A DNA stretch of 64,000 nt. Origin: Sinohyriopsis cumingii. Taxonomy: Eukaryota; Mollusca; Bivalvia; Unionida; Unionidae. Where the stretch lies: assembly GCA_028554795.2 (NCBI GenBank), contig JAPYKE020000037.1, positions 6,880,501-6,944,500 of the forward strand, written 5' to 3'. The position numbers and the translations under genes are program-made. The notes beneath the pieces were generated by a model that saw only the letters and a program-made list of their open reading frames with translations, was not told the origin of the DNA and ran no database searches. Shown piece by piece: positions 1 to 11,790 of the stretch (its first letter is position 1; every line of letters starts with the position of its first letter).

Positions 1-1170
1 AGTGGTGTACATCTACTCAGTGTAACAAATTTTATGGGGAAAGGGATACCTTATCTTTGTCGAAAAGGTTATCGAAAATGAAATGTCAGATAAATAGAAT
101 CAAAAATTATTTTTCTCATTTAATTCAATAGTTATCGATAGCTTAGGTCAATAGTGTTGCTAAGTAAACATTTTTTTTTTTGGGGGGGGGCACCAGAAAG
201 ATGTCCCCCCTCACTTAGCCAAAGAATTACAAAAGGTTATGTGTATTTGTTACCCCAAAAGGTGTGTTGTTTGTGTTGTTATTTTTTTTTAAATTTTGGA
301 AAGTTGCTTCGTTAGAAATTTGGATTGGGGTATTTCTAAGTTCCTTGTGTATCTACAAGGTTGTTCGTCCGAAAGTGGTTTCTATTACCCTTTCGGAATT
401 CCTTCCCTTTTTATTTGCCGACCTTGCTAGGGTCACCTATGTCCCGTGTTTGCTATATGTATGTGCTTCATGTCTGTGGTTGCTATATTGTGTTTCCGTG
501 TAGGGACAGCAGTTATTCCAAATTAAGTAATCCCAGTTGTCCTGACTTACTTCTTGTTTATATCACATCAGGAAAAAAATATTCAATTTTGAAATTTGGG
601 TGAAAGGTGTTTTTCATAGAAAATATTTGAAACCTTAGTGGTTTGTATGTGTGTGCTTAAACACTTTCGCAGATAGGAAGGGATAGGCCTTGCCCGAGGT
701 GGGATTTATACTTCATTTATTTGTTTTATATCTCCCATCTAGAGCATGTCCACCCATTTTAAATATGCCAAAGGGTCGGATTTTTTTTTTCTTCTTCTCA
801 ATAGTCTTCCTTTTCGGGGTATTGGCGCAGCATTGCAGCTGCATTATGTTAGTATGTGTAAAGGAAGAAGAAATAAGGGGAGGGGTACAGGTAATCTGAT
901 GAAGATATGTCTATAAATTATGTTGTCCCTTTGAGGGTTCTTTTTCCAGACTCTTTTATGGGCCTGTTCACTTCGCGTAGCGCCATGTGCCATAGCCACA
1001 TAACGTCATTATCTGTACTTTCCTCATGGAGGACTCCTATACGAGTTATCTATTATTATTACCTGACCACACGCTTTCACTGTGGTGACTATAACCTCTG
1101 TGATCTTGTATAATGTGTTTTTATTAAAATTTCCATCTAAAAATAATATTTTCTGAGGTTTATATGTGTC
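1..1170. other. Non-coding flank, possibly LINE 3' untranslated sequence
   Basis: No convincing gene. The stretch is T-rich on the plus strand, with short homopolymer runs (T and G near 172-190, T near 780), and lies directly downstream of the last recognisable codons of the minus-strand LINE. Part of it may be that LINE's 3' untranslated region, but I see no poly(A) tail or target duplication that would fix the end. Short open frames here have no recognisable domain. Confidence 0.4.
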
Positions 1171-4100
1171 CTATTTCCTAATTTTTGCTATTACCCTTTC
1201 TCTATGTTCTTTTGTCTGTGTGCACTGTTTTAGTGTCTGTCTTTTGCTAAAGGGTCCTATTTCACACAGCGGACATTTGGGCAGTACTCTAACCATGTGC
1301 CGTCTCGCTGCAGCCTCTCCCTTCAACCATGCATCATGAAAGTATTTGAAGGAGAGGATTTGAATCTTTAGGGAGCCTAGTTTAGACCAGTGCCCCCATG
1401 CTCTCCTCCAATTGACATACATGTGCTCTTTTTAATTTTGCATGGTAATTTCCCTGTTATATCATTTCTAATCCAATCGTAGGTAAGTTTCTCTTCTGTT
1501 TCCCACAATTCCTTCCTATCCCTAAATTTTAATAATAAGTCTTTGATGTTTATAAATTTCCTCGGACATTCTAACAATTTTGTAAGTTTGTTATTTTTGT
1601 ATATATCTACCCTATTTCTCAAAAGAAACCCGAACCAATATATATATATATATATATATATTCCTTTCCACGGTAGTTTGGGGTCCGCATTTAATGTTTT
1701 AAATATAATAATAATATTGGTTATTTTCATAAGTATAGGGCTAGGTAGACCAATTCCCCCCTTTTCTTTAGCTCTGTATAGGGTTTCCTTTTTAATATAA
1801 TGCAATTTAAAATTCCATATGTATTTAATAATATTCTTATCTATATCGTTTAATATAACGTTACTTATATAAGTGGACTTCATGGTATAATTCACATTAG
1901 TATACCTGTATGTTTTGGCCACTTGGGCCCGTTTCATGATGCATAGTGGAGTTAATGCCCAGATGTCAACGTTTCTCTTAATTTCATTTTCCATTTTTTT
2001 CACAGTTTTCTTTTTCCTCATTTGCTCCAAAATATATCCTTAATGCTTTGACTGTCTTTTTGAACAGGTGTGCCGGTAAGTCTGAGTGCTTACCACGCCA
2101 CTTGCCTATCTCTAGGATTTCTGTTTTATCGTGATTGATTTGCGATCTTGATGCATTGCCGTATTTTTCAAATTCCTTAATTAAGTGTTTAAAGGAATTA
2201 GGATCTTCTATAAAGTTTGTGAAATCGTCAGCATGTTGTAGCATTTTCACATCATCTTTTATGTTTGGAACTTTCATACCTTTTATATCTTTGTTGAGTT
2301 TTATGCTGATACTTAGCGTTTCGATTGCTATTACGTATAATAGCATGGATAGTGAGCATCCTTGCCTCACTGATCTTTGGATATCAAATTTCTCTGTCGT
2401 GGCTCCATTTACCTGTATATATTATTTTACAGTATATCAGACCATTTTCGGAACTTTTCTCCGTAGCCAAATTTTTCTAGGACTTTTTGCAAATAGTTGT
2501 GTTCAAGTCTCTCGAATGCTTTTTCTGGGTCAAAAAGTACCATGGCAGCCTTTTTCCATTCTCCTGTAGATAATCTATGATTGTTCTTATTTTTAAAATG
2601 TTATTTTGGATTTCTCTCTTTTGAGGTCCACATTTTTGATGTATGTTTATAATTTGGTCCAAACCTTTTTTTGTTCTATTTGATAAATATTTGCTTAAAA
2701 TCTTGTAATCCTTATTTAGGAGGGAGATAGGCCTCCAGTTTTTTAGGTCATCTTTTTCCCCTTGTCCTTTATATATTAATATTATAATACCCTCCCTCAT
2801 TGTTGCAGGCATTTTGTTATTTTTAAGTATTATATTTTTGTATAACCATTCAATTATGGGCCACAACTCTCCATAGAATTTCATATAGAAATCCGCGGAG
2901 TGTCCATCTCCTCCTGGTGATTTCCTTTGTTTAGTGTTAGGATAGTTTCTTTTATTTCTTCCTGCAGATGAAATCGTCACATACGTCTTTATGTTCTGTC
3001 GATATCACCTCGCAGGGGATTTTTTTTCAAAATATTCATTAATTAAATCTCCTGTGATATTTTGTGATTTATATAAATTAGTGTATTTTTTAAAAATATA
3101 TTCCATGATTTCTCCCTTATCTGTTGCTATTTTATTTTCTGCTACTTTTAATTGGTCTAGTATTTTTTCTCCCCCCTTCCTTCTTTCTTCCCTTTTATAT
3201 AGTCTTTCTGTTTTTTTATAGATTTGTGTAAATTTTCCCGCTCTGATTTCTTTTTCTCTAATTTCTTCCCCTATAAATTCGTCTATACTTTTATTAAGCT
3301 TGGCTTTTAATTCTTTATTGTTTATTTTTTTAAAGTTGAAATGTAATTGCCTGTTTTTCCATTTTCCATTTTTTGCTTTTAATATTTGAAAATTTTATTG
3401 CAATTTCTTTAAATTTCTGTTTTAGTTTGCCATTCTATCATAATCTCTATATTTCCTTTTTGTTTAAAGTTCTTTATTTCCTGTTTAATTTCATTTATGA
3501 AGTTTGTATCTTTTAGTAATGAGTTATTAAGCATCCACCTCCCCTTTCCCCATCTTTTCCTATTTGTAATTTCCATAGTCATATATTTAAGTTTATAGTC
3601 CGAAATTTTAAAGTTTTCTATCTCAGCTTTTTGGTATGTTTTTTCATTGTAATTGGTACAGAGAAATTTGTCTAACCTACTTCCTTTAGTTATTTTATAC
3701 TCATATGTGTATTCTTTTCTTAATAAGTTTAACCCTCTATATATATCTATTAAATTGTGTTTCTTGATGAAAAGTTCCATTTCCGGTTTGATTCTTATGT
3801 CGTTTGGTGCTAGGTCCCCTTCCCTGTCTATATTATCACCTACCCAATTAAAATCCCCATCCCCCCATTTATTACCTTTTCCATGGAAAACTTTTTCCAG
3901 GTATTTTGACAATTTTTCAATAAATATTTTCAAGTAATTTCTATTAGCTGGCATATATATATTTATAAAGTGAGTTTTTTCTATAACTATATGTAGCAGC
4001 CTTCCTTTGAAATTTTTTTCCTTCCTCTACTCTTTCCCAATTTAGCCCCATTTTATTTTTATAAGAGTCGCTACTCCCCCTTTAACATCATTTCCTTCGT

Positions 4101-4287
4101 AGTCGCTCATCAAGAGTATGCTATCTAAATAACTTTCACATACTATTCTGTTTTCATTATTAAAACCATTGTGCGTTTCTTGAATAAAGATTAAATCATA
4201 CTTTAGGTCTTTTGGAAACTTTAGTATTTTATCTTTATTATTCCCATTAACATTAATAGACAGGAGCTTTAAGTTTATTCCTTCCAT
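1171..4287 (-). pseudogene. LINE ORF2 (APE endonuclease, reverse transcriptase, C-terminal domain)
   Basis: Homology is spread over six open pieces: 4287-4042 (endonuclease N-terminus: LLSINVNG, IQETH, GGVATLIK), 3954-3409 (endonuclease C-terminus: GDFNWV, DKFLCTNY), 2980-2477 (fingers: KSPGGDG, NWRPISLLN), 2370-1984 (palm: RQGCSLS, HADD instead of the usual [YF]ADD), 2030-1377 (KKETLYRAKEKGGIGLPS) and 1422-1171 (CPLCEI, probably the start of a C-terminal Cys/His motif). A (TA)n run at about 1639-1661 has expanded inside the thumb region and reads as repeated Tyr-Ile. The intact protein would nick target DNA and copy the element RNA. Several frameshifts and the altered catalytic Tyr show that this copy cannot do so. 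Confidence 0.85.
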
Positions 4288-4319
4288 TCCTGTCTCTTAC
4301 CAAGGTGTCGTATTGATGA

Positions 4320-5694
4320 TTATACCTTAAAGTTTTGTTTGTCTTTACATAATTTTGTTTCATTGGGATTATATTGTAATTTGCGGAATGGGGCACTGGT
4401 TTCCCCACCCCCATCCCCCGATGAAGTGGGTGTAATTTCAATTTCTGATGTTAGTGTGTTTGTTGGAGTTGTTTCTTGTAGTGTACTGTTTGTTCCATCT
4501 GTTGTTTCGGTCCTAATTGTTTCTTTTGTCTCCTCATTTGTGGTGTGTTCTTCTGTATCCATCTCCGTTCCTGTTTCAAATTCTGATTCATCTTCTTGGT
4601 TATTTACATGGTCAGTTTCCTCATCCTCTTCAGAAGCATTTGTTTCCCTCTCACTCTCTTGATCTGTTTCCTCATCTGTTTCTTCTTCTCTTATCTGTTT
4701 TTGTTTGGTTTGGGTCTTTTGACTTGCTTTTTTATGGGTGATGTATCTCTCTCTTGGGGGATATAGAGTCCGCTTTTCTTAATTTCCTATTTCTCCTAGG
4801 TAGAGGTGTGGATGTAAAGGGCGTGACTGCTATGCTTTCATTTTCTTCTTCCTTTTGGGTTGGTTCAATCTCAAGACCCTGGAATCTGTTTTTGGTGTTT
4901 ACATCTGTTTCCATTGCCTGTGTGGGAACCCTTCCTGTTTTGTTGGGCCTTAGAAACTGCTCCCACTCTACCGTCTTATGTCCTTCTATGTGGGTTATGT
5001 CGAGTAGTGTTTGAATCACTTCTTCTGTTTCTTTTCCTTCCCTCACCTGCTTTACAAGTTTGAGTATCTCCGAAATTTGTTCTACGTTCTCAGTTTGTTG
5101 TTGTTGTTGTTGTTGTTGCTGCTGTGGTGGTTTCTGAGTAGCTACTTTGCTGGCATAAGTTCCCACTTGTTGTGCATTTGTCGCCTGGAAGACCCTGGGG
5201 CCATGTCCTATCTGATGACACATGGGACATATCCTATCGTTCTCGCACCCCTTATAGCATGCTTTCAGTCGAAATTCAAGAACGTAGAAAAAGACAGGCA
5301 TTTTCTTCGCATCTTCTTTAGGAGGTGTCTTAGTAACCATAACTTGCATCCCTTTTATCTCGATTGTGTCAGCATCAGCCAGAGGTATGTTGAATTTTGG
5401 ATAAATAACAAATTTGTTTATCCCTCCATTCTGTAAGGCATGTATATTCCCTTTATCGAAGCCAAGAGTGTGTAGGCCCATGAGTACTTCCCCTTGTCTA
5501 GACATGGATGTTGTGTCCCCAAAATCGAGCGTTTGGCATCCCTCTTGGTGGCAGACAATCATCCTCGCGTCTTCGATTATAGTGTGGAAATACTGTTTGA
5601 TTTTCGAACCTCTCGGTATGGCTCTTACAGGCATAGTCTCCGTTTCCATTCTGCAATGTAGGCTTGCTTGTAAAACAAAAACTACAGGTCTCAC
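4320..5694 (-). pseudogene. LINE ORF1 (nucleic-acid-binding protein) with acidic tail
   Basis: The main frame runs 5694-4732 (320 aa). The natural start may be the internal Met at about 5649 (METETMPVRA), because the first 15 residues add nothing recognisable. Around residues 145-165 is CPMCHQIGHGP, which looks like a CCHC zinc knuckle whose last cysteine is replaced by phenylalanine. A glutamine run follows (about residues 190-202), then a Lys/Arg-rich end. Immediately downstream a different frame stays open to about 4320 and reads as a strongly acidic Glu/Thr/Asp-rich segment, which looks like the original C-terminal tail put out of frame. ORF1 proteins of this group bind the element's own RNA. 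Lost zinc ligand and shifted tail both indicate an inactive copy. Confidence 0.7.
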
Positions 5695-5710
5695 ACTACT
5701 ATTTCTATAA

Positions 5711-6720
5711 AAGTAAGTTTTGGAAGAGTTTTCTACTAAATTAAGGTGGTAAATATTCCTGATTTTTGGTCAAAATATCTATCTTAAGGGTCACTCAAAC
5801 AGATTAAGGCTGGGCACTAAATATAGAGAATGTTTAAAGTGATATGTGTCTAAAAAACAAATGTTTTAGACGATGATATGTATATGCTAAGTATATCTCA
5901 CCCCCGTCTACTGTTTGTTAATCCCAGCTGGGATTATTTACATGCAGAAGACCAGATCAAGATAAATAATTATGTATAATAACAAAATAAATGTGAAAGG
6001 TGTTAGTAATGAAATGTCTCACCAATACTCTACTATGTTATTATTCACACAAATAAGACTTTCTCACAACCTTCTTTGCTCCTTTGTTTCCTGCAGCTTG
6101 CTTGGGTGGCATGGTTGATATTGCTAAGTAATAGACAGAAGCAAAACCAACACGATTTGTATAATTAAACAAATAGTTTAATTCCCTAAGTTATGAAATG
6201 AAATTGTGAAAGGAACTTACGGTATTATGAATCGAATTCAAATTAATCCTAAAACGCACAATTGCAAAAGAAACGAATTTTTCGAATGAATTCCATATCT
6301 TCGAATGTTCTGATGTACCAACAGTCTTGATATATCATACAGGCATTGTCCATAACTCCTTTTAATAATTCACAATAATCCTAAACAAATATTGTAATCC
6401 AAAGAGTAATATGATCACTTTGTAAATCCAACGAATAACTAAAACAAGTATTTCGTCTCACATTATGTCTTAACACAACATCAAACATGTCTGAAGACAG
6501 ATATTGAAACAAGAACATAGGAAATAAGAATGAGCAGATTTAACAGCTATCGTTCTTATATACACCCTTACTACTTAACATTGTACTATTGCCTTTGTTG
6601 CATTTTTCAAAATAGCCATCGTCGCACCTCAGTAAACCATCAAATGGGAAATAACAACAAACTTGTACACAGGTTTATCTGTATGATTAATTTAAAAATG
6701 ATCCACACGTATTTACAGTG
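5711..6720. other. Non-coding sequence between LINE and composite repeat A
   Basis: No gene seen. The sequence is AT-rich with no recognised protein domain in any frame. It may include the LINE's 5' untranslated region just above 5700. The right edge is where similarity to the second copy of the composite repeat begins. Confidence 0.4.
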
Positions 6721-7859
6721 CATATGCAATAGACAGCGATATGCAAAAAGTGAAACATAAAAGATAGATATACATCTCTGTCCTAAGAAAGTCTTGCTTT
6801 TCCATATCATATCAAAAGGCAATTTATGAAAGAATTCGGTACTAATGATCTTGCACAGATGACGTGTTACCCTATAGTTGTATCAAACAACCCGAGTAAG
6901 TAGTCCATTAAATCTGACATAAGAATCCTAATCATACACCGCTTTATGAATGAATCAGCAATTAGCATCATTAATGTTTTCATGACATGTTACTTATCAC
7001 CTTCAACCGTACCACATTTTGGGAAAAAGATAATACATTAGTAGCTGAAGTTACATGGTCAAAAAATGTTGCAAAAAATCGGAATTAATTATAGGACAGC
7101 TAATTTCTATCCAGGAGAGAGATAATATGTTTAGAATAATTTGCTCGCATCAATCACACCTCAAATCTAAAAATTTCACAGGTGGGAACATTGCACACAG
7201 TGTTAAACTATCACATTTTAATATTAAAAATGTGCAAAATTATAGAAAATAAATATTAAAAAGAACTTGTTACAGTAATAGTAACTATATTACTCAGCTT
7301 AGGTTGAAGTGGCTGAAATGTGCTTCCGATGATATCAATAACACTTGTGTGCCTCTAGCTCTTACAGAACAAACTAGTTTGCACTTACCACATGACTTTA
7401 ATGATGCACTTCACACCACATGAACTCGGACTCCACGAACAATAAGGATTCTGTAATATTTTAATAAAAGGGCATACAATAAATAGATGTTTGCATTAGA
7501 TATGAAGCCAATTTTTAGCCGTTCGGGTAAAGTATTAAAATCTTTTAACTTTAAAATATAATCGACAGTAGAAGTCCTTAAGTATTTAGCGACTCGTGCT
7601 CACCAGCAGCGCTATCAGTCTAGCATCGCCCAAAAGATACATGCTCTTTAAAGCGTACTACTCCCGCTAACCGATTATTTCGTGATAAAATCAAAATAAT
7701 TAAATTTATTATTTTATCCTGGGAAAGAAAATAACACCTATCTGTTGACCGAGTAAGAGGTAATTTTATCACATCTAGGAACTGTTTAAAAACAAAATAG
7801 ATGAACACCTGAGGATATTGTCAAACAATAATATTTTAGGGAAACTTACTCGACTGACC

Positions 7860-8045
7860 TGTACCTCTCCGGTGACCTAAGAAGTTAGAGCGTCCGCCTC
7901 GGAAGCTAGAGATCGCTGATTGGAACCCCTGCCGACCGAGTCATACCAAAAATGGCACTGGCGGCTGCCACGGTTGGTGCTCGGTATTAAGAGCTTAAGA
8001 CTGGCCAGCCTGGCGTCCTGATCATATCTCTGGGTGAGTTATGCC
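7860..8045 (+). repeat. tRNA-derived SINE piece (in composite repeat A)
   Basis: GGTGACCTAAG...GTTAGAGCGTCC resembles a box-A region of a tRNA-related SINE. It is followed by a degenerate box-B region, CCGAGTCATACC, and the SINE body (AAAATGGCACTGG, GCTCGGTATTAAGAGCTTA, GACTGGCCAGCCTGG). It is of the same type as the better preserved SINE at 47,039 and has its direct counterpart at 44,344-44,520. Confidence 0.65.
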
Positions 8046-8645
8046 ACTAAATTATCCATATAATTTTCCATCAAGATTTTTATTGCAACAATAAGATTCC
8101 TAATACAGGGGTAAATTAGCGTTATGGGAGGAGCTATTTCGCCACACGAGAAGGGAAATATTAAAACATTTCCAGAATAATTGCTATAAAATAATCTTTG
8201 ATCGATGTCACAACTTTAACAGGAGGAAAATTGCATCAGAACATTATTAATACTATCATAGAGGTTACAATTTTTTGTATTAAAATATTAATTCTGCCTA
8301 CTATTATCAAGCATTTCTCTATAGAAATCTAAGGATAGCACTTTCCGTTATGTTTGTTATGTATTTATAATTTTCTAAAATTCATTCTATATACCCTGAT
8401 TTCTTTCGTAGGAGTCCTTAATGACTGTATATACATGAGAGTTAATTATTAGGTTGTCATGTGTGCGTCTGCTACACACGAGTGCATATACCATCGATTG
8501 AGTAACATCATTTGTTGGTGATGCTTACTTAGTCGTGAGAAATATGGGCGCGTGGGTGTCACTTACCTGCGGTCCTCGGTTCGAATCTCCGGAGATCACG
8601 AATCAAAATTCATCTAACCTATATGATAGTATTATTTGCATATTA

Positions 8646-8663
8646 TCTCTCTCTCTCTCTCTC

Positions 8664-8752
<89 letters not shown>
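8646..8752 (+). repeat. (CT)n followed by (TA)n microsatellite
   Basis: About 21 bases of CT repeat run directly into about 84 bases of TA repeat, inside composite repeat A. Copy B has a (TA)n tract at the equivalent place (45,126-45,193). Open frames through it are only repeated Tyr-Ile and are not genes. Confidence 0.95.
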
Positions 8753-8756
<4 letters not shown>

Positions 8757-9069
8757 GTGGGACGATTGGATAAACTTTGTTGACTCGAAGAAGATACTTT
8801 CTTTTGTATAACTGTCTTAAGTTATCGTGTATTAGAGCACTTCTCACGAGCCACTTGTCATATTGTATCGCTTACAGCCCAAAGCAGGTTACATTTACTA
8901 AACGACCTTAGTGATGAACTATTACTCAGCGCCCAATGCAGTTGACAGTTACCAAATGTCCTAAGTGATTAATATGCCAGCACATGTATCGATATAAGAA
9001 ATCGGAGATAAAGTTTGTCCCTTCAGATCCGAATAGCTGTCTCTCTATCTTTCTTTATCATGATTATTA

Positions 9070-9072
<3 letters not shown>

Positions 9073-9155
<83 letters not shown>
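9073..9155 (+). repeat. (TA)n microsatellite
   Basis: Uninterrupted TA repeat of about 83 bases directly upstream of the LINE 3' fragment in composite repeat A. The same junction, with a (CT)n in front, occurs in copy B at 45,449-45,542. Confidence 0.95.
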
Positions 9156-9157
<2 letters not shown>

Positions 9158-9700
9158 AGGAAGCCCTTCGCTTGATTATGGGCGACAGATGGCAAGCCGG
9201 TGTGACGAACCTATAAGTGCTGGATAGAGCAGGCTTACCCAGTGTCGAAGCGGTGGTCATGCGACCGCAACCCCGGCGGAAGGGTCGTGTCATCGGTATG
9301 GAGGAATCTCGAATGCCACGCCAGATTTTGTATGTACATCTATGTAGTGGACACAGAAAAACTGCTCGCCCGAAGAAAAGAGTTAAAGACCCCACCAAGG
9401 ACAGACTGAGATGCTGCTCGATATCTGTTACAGACATCGAGTCCTTCGCCAAGGATAGACCTGATTGTCGTGCAGATGTTAGTAAAGGGTGTAATACTTT
9501 CGAGCACGCCCGTAGAACGAATGTCGCCGACGCCAGGGAACGCAACAAGGTCTCAACGTCAAGACCCACCAATTGTCTCCAGTGTACACACTGATCCAGG
9601 ACATGCGCATCTCGTTCCGGACTCATTAGCCTCATGAGGAACCATAGGAAAGAGCAACGCAGGATTGACTTCCTCGAGCCCGATAGTCAATCAAACTACA
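9158..9700 (+). pseudogene. 5'-truncated LINE: reverse transcriptase C-terminal tail
   Basis: The plus strand reads VLDRAGL, EAMVMKGQLRW-like (better preserved in copy B), VIGMEESRMPRQILY, then RPKKRVKD and a C-terminal CxxC...C...H zinc-finger-like segment (CLQC, then TCASRSGL with an in-frame stop between). This is the usual tail of one group of animal non-LTR reverse transcriptases that end in a C2H2-like finger; I cannot place the clade (RTE or CR1/Jockey type) without a tree. A 125-codon frame (9217-9594) stays open through most of it. Only the last fraction of the element is present, as expected from 5' truncation at insertion, and the counterpart in copy B is at 45,542-46,070. Confidence 0.7.
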
Positions 9701-9732
9701 TATAAAGATATCCCTGCATTTTTCACTAGGAA

Positions 9733-10490
9733 GAATTGTTTTATTAATACAAATAATACTATCTTACAAGTTAGAGAAGTTTAAATTTTTAATTATATTT
9801 TGACGATATTCGAGCCCAGAACAGCAGATATACCGCACTCATCTTATGGCCTGCATACCCCACTCCTAAACTATCACGGCTATGCACACATCACCGAAAT
9901 ATAATGCTTCAAAATCGGTAGTAAAGCACTCGTGCGTGGCAGACACACTCACATATCGACATAGTAATAAATTCTCATCTAAATAGAGAGTTATGTCGGA
10001 TTCCTGTGACAGAAATCTAGGTATATAGAAATAATTATAGGGAATTAAATATAGATAATTAAATATACACCAAAGAAAGCGGAGACAGAACGGAAAGCGC
10101 TATCACTGGATTCTAGGGCAGAATGATGGAAAAAGCAAGGCAGAATCATTATATTAATACAAATAATAATATCATACAGGTTAGATAATTTTTAATTCTT
10201 ATTCTATGGAGATTCTAATCCTGATTTGAGGGTAAATGGCACTCATAACTTTCCTGCTCAGCAGTCCCATACGAACACGACCAAGCACACATCACCAAAA
10301 TTCTTACAGTATTGCACAGTCTTTCAGGATTCCTTTGACATAAATCAGAGTATAAAGAATATATAGAATTGCACATTGTACACCAAACAGATCAGAAATT
10401 GATATCCATGGATGCTACTGAATAATGCTTGATAATACTAGGCAAACTTATTATATTAATACAAATAATATTTGTCACACAGGTAATATA
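9733..10490 (+). repeat. Imperfect tandem repeat, two units plus start of a third
   Basis: A landmark, TATTAATACAAATAATA, recurs at about 9741, 10,153 and 10,452. In the first two units it is followed by a similar AT-rich body, CACACATCACC and GGATTCCT...ACAG/AATC; the third unit stops soon after the landmark. Unit lengths are about 410 and 300 bases. No coding potential is seen. It directly abuts the end of composite repeat A. Confidence 0.65.
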
Positions 10491-11326
10491 ATTAGGGGCT
10501 GATGTTTGTAGGCAAGGCAATGTGTGTTTAAAAGACTGAACTTTTTATTATACGTCAGTCACGGAATTGTATAAAATGATTTATGCTCGCGTAAGCACAT
10601 TTACCGGAGATTTGATTGGGTCTATAATTTCCCGATAGATTTGTCGTGTAACGCACTGTCAAGGTCCAATATATTTAAATATTTTTAATCACGTGTTCTG
10701 CCCTGCAATTGCAATGCTTTTGCACCGGTTGCGAGCGGAGGGATTCTCTCTTCTAGGGTCGATGGCGTCAGTTGAGCCAATTTCCTTCTGAGGTGCGTAC
10801 GTGTTTCTATTTTCTGTGGAAACTTTCCCCCGTTGTTATCGATTCATGTTATTGGACCTTCCTGGTTTCCTGGAAATTTTACCCAGACGAATCGTCCTCA
10901 AAGTTAAATATTTACTCATATTAACTTGTTTCCATTCCACAAATTCAGCTAACGTTTCTTTTGTTACAAATTACGTCACATTCATATTGGGGTTATTCCT
11001 TCTGCAAAAGATTGCAGCGTCATTTCAAACAGAAATAGAAGATCGATTGCGCCCCGATTTTATTATTCGGCGCCATTCTAGAATTTATATGAATGGGGTT
11101 GTGGGCAGAATAGTCGACACAATTATCAGGCTCGGACATTCTGTCGTACGCAAAATTAAACCAGAGAACCATAACATTTTATGTAGATAGACTTCTCGTC
11201 GTCTCTTGCATAAATTAAGTTCACCAACATGTGCCTAAAAGTGCTTTGTCCCTCTCTTGTCCTTGCTACACTGTGAAAGTACTATCGAACATGATCTGGA
11301 AACGTCTCCATGTTTGTTTTCTTTCA
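10491..11326. other. Non-coding sequence with one unrecognised open frame
   Basis: A 129-codon plus-strand frame at 10,801-11,190 has a hydrophobic first half and a basic second half (RIVDTIIRLGHSVVRKIK). I recognise no domain, and there is no TATA box, splice context or poly(A) signal that would argue for a gene. It is best treated as chance or as an unidentified repeat remnant. Confidence 0.3.
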
Positions 11327-11790
11327 ATTGGTTCCATACCATTGCTCGTGTTTTCATCTGGTGCCGTACCACTAGACTGTGTGTTAGAAAATTTGGTTTT
11401 GTACCACTGGATTTTGTGTTAGACTTCTGTTTCCCATTTGGTTCCGTACCACTGGAATTTATGACTACCTATTGATACCCTATCACTGGCCTGTGTGTTT
11501 ACCAGTTGGTTCCCTACCACTGGACTGTGCATTTTCTACTTTGTTCAGTCCTATCTGGACTTTGTTCTTACCAGTTGGTTCCGTACCACTTGATTTTATG
11601 ATTACCAGTTGATTCCGTATCACTGGCCTGTGTGTTTACCAGTTGGTTACGTACCACTGGACTTTATGATTAGGAGTTGATTCCGTATCATTGGCCTGTG
11701 TGTTTACCAGTTGGATCCTTACGCTTGTATTGTATCATTACCAGTTGATTCCGTATCAGTGGCATGTGTGTTTACCAGTTGGCTCCTTAC
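11327..11790 (+). repeat. Minisatellite, unit about 43-47 bases
   Basis: About ten diverged units share the core CAGTTGGTTCCGTACCACTGG followed by a variable spacer containing TGTGTGTTTAC or TTTATGATTAC. Alternating TTGATTCCGTATCACTGGCC and TTGGTTCCGTACCACTGG units suggest a dimeric higher-order pattern in the second half. Short open frames across it are repeat translations. Confidence 0.85.

Larger units (their letters stand above)
1171..5694 (-). mobile_element. L1/Tx1-type non-LTR retrotransposon (LINE), decayed
   Basis: Read on the minus strand, the order is ORF1 with a zinc-knuckle-like motif, an acidic tail, an APE-type endonuclease, reverse transcriptase, and a C-terminal Cys/His segment. 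Motifs seen include LLSINVNG and IQETH (endonuclease), GDFNWV (endonuclease core), NWRPISLLN and RQGCSLS (reverse transcriptase), HADD at the catalytic site, and KEKGGIGLPS in the thumb/C-terminal region. The KEKGGIGLPS segment and the two-ORF layout favour the L1/Tx1 group; exact clade assignment needs a tree. ORF2 is split over several frames, so the copy is dead. It is nearly full length, since both ORF1 and the ORF2 C-terminus are present. Confidence 0.85.
6721..9705 (+). repeat. Composite repeat, copy A (direct copy of 41.9-46.1 kb)
   Basis: From the motif ATATGCAAT...ACAGCGATATGC onward, this stretch aligns in the same order and orientation with 41,943-46,076. Shared landmarks are GAATTCGGTACTA (6834), TTAGCATCATTAA (6963), a nearly identical stretch around 7332-7420, the SINE piece at 7860-8045, the box-B-like GGTTCGAATCTC (8578), a (CT)n/(TA)n tract, and a LINE 3' end after a second (TA)n tract. 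Unit A is shorter because copy B carries a SINE and an extra 0.87 kb. The unit is not one coding transposon. It looks like an old patchwork of mobile pieces duplicated as a block or dispersed as a family. Confidence 0.8.

Noticed and set aside
7620-7808. 62-codon minus-strand frame conserved at 44,104-44,292
   Set aside because: About 13 of 62 residues differ, no more conserved than the surrounding duplicated DNA, so conservation comes from the repeat and not from protein selection.
8535-8847. Open frames of repeated Tyr-Ile on both strands, also at 9.0, 41.9, 44.8-45.2, 45.4-45.6 and 48.2 kb
   Set aside because: They are translations of (TA)n microsatellites with chance flanks and no domain.
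10801-11190. 129-codon plus-strand frame as a gene
   Set aside because: No family resemblance or transcription signals; lies between tandem repeats.
11327-11790. CRISPR-like array
   Set aside because: Units are diverged, spacers are not unique, and the host is a eukaryote; this is a minisatellite.
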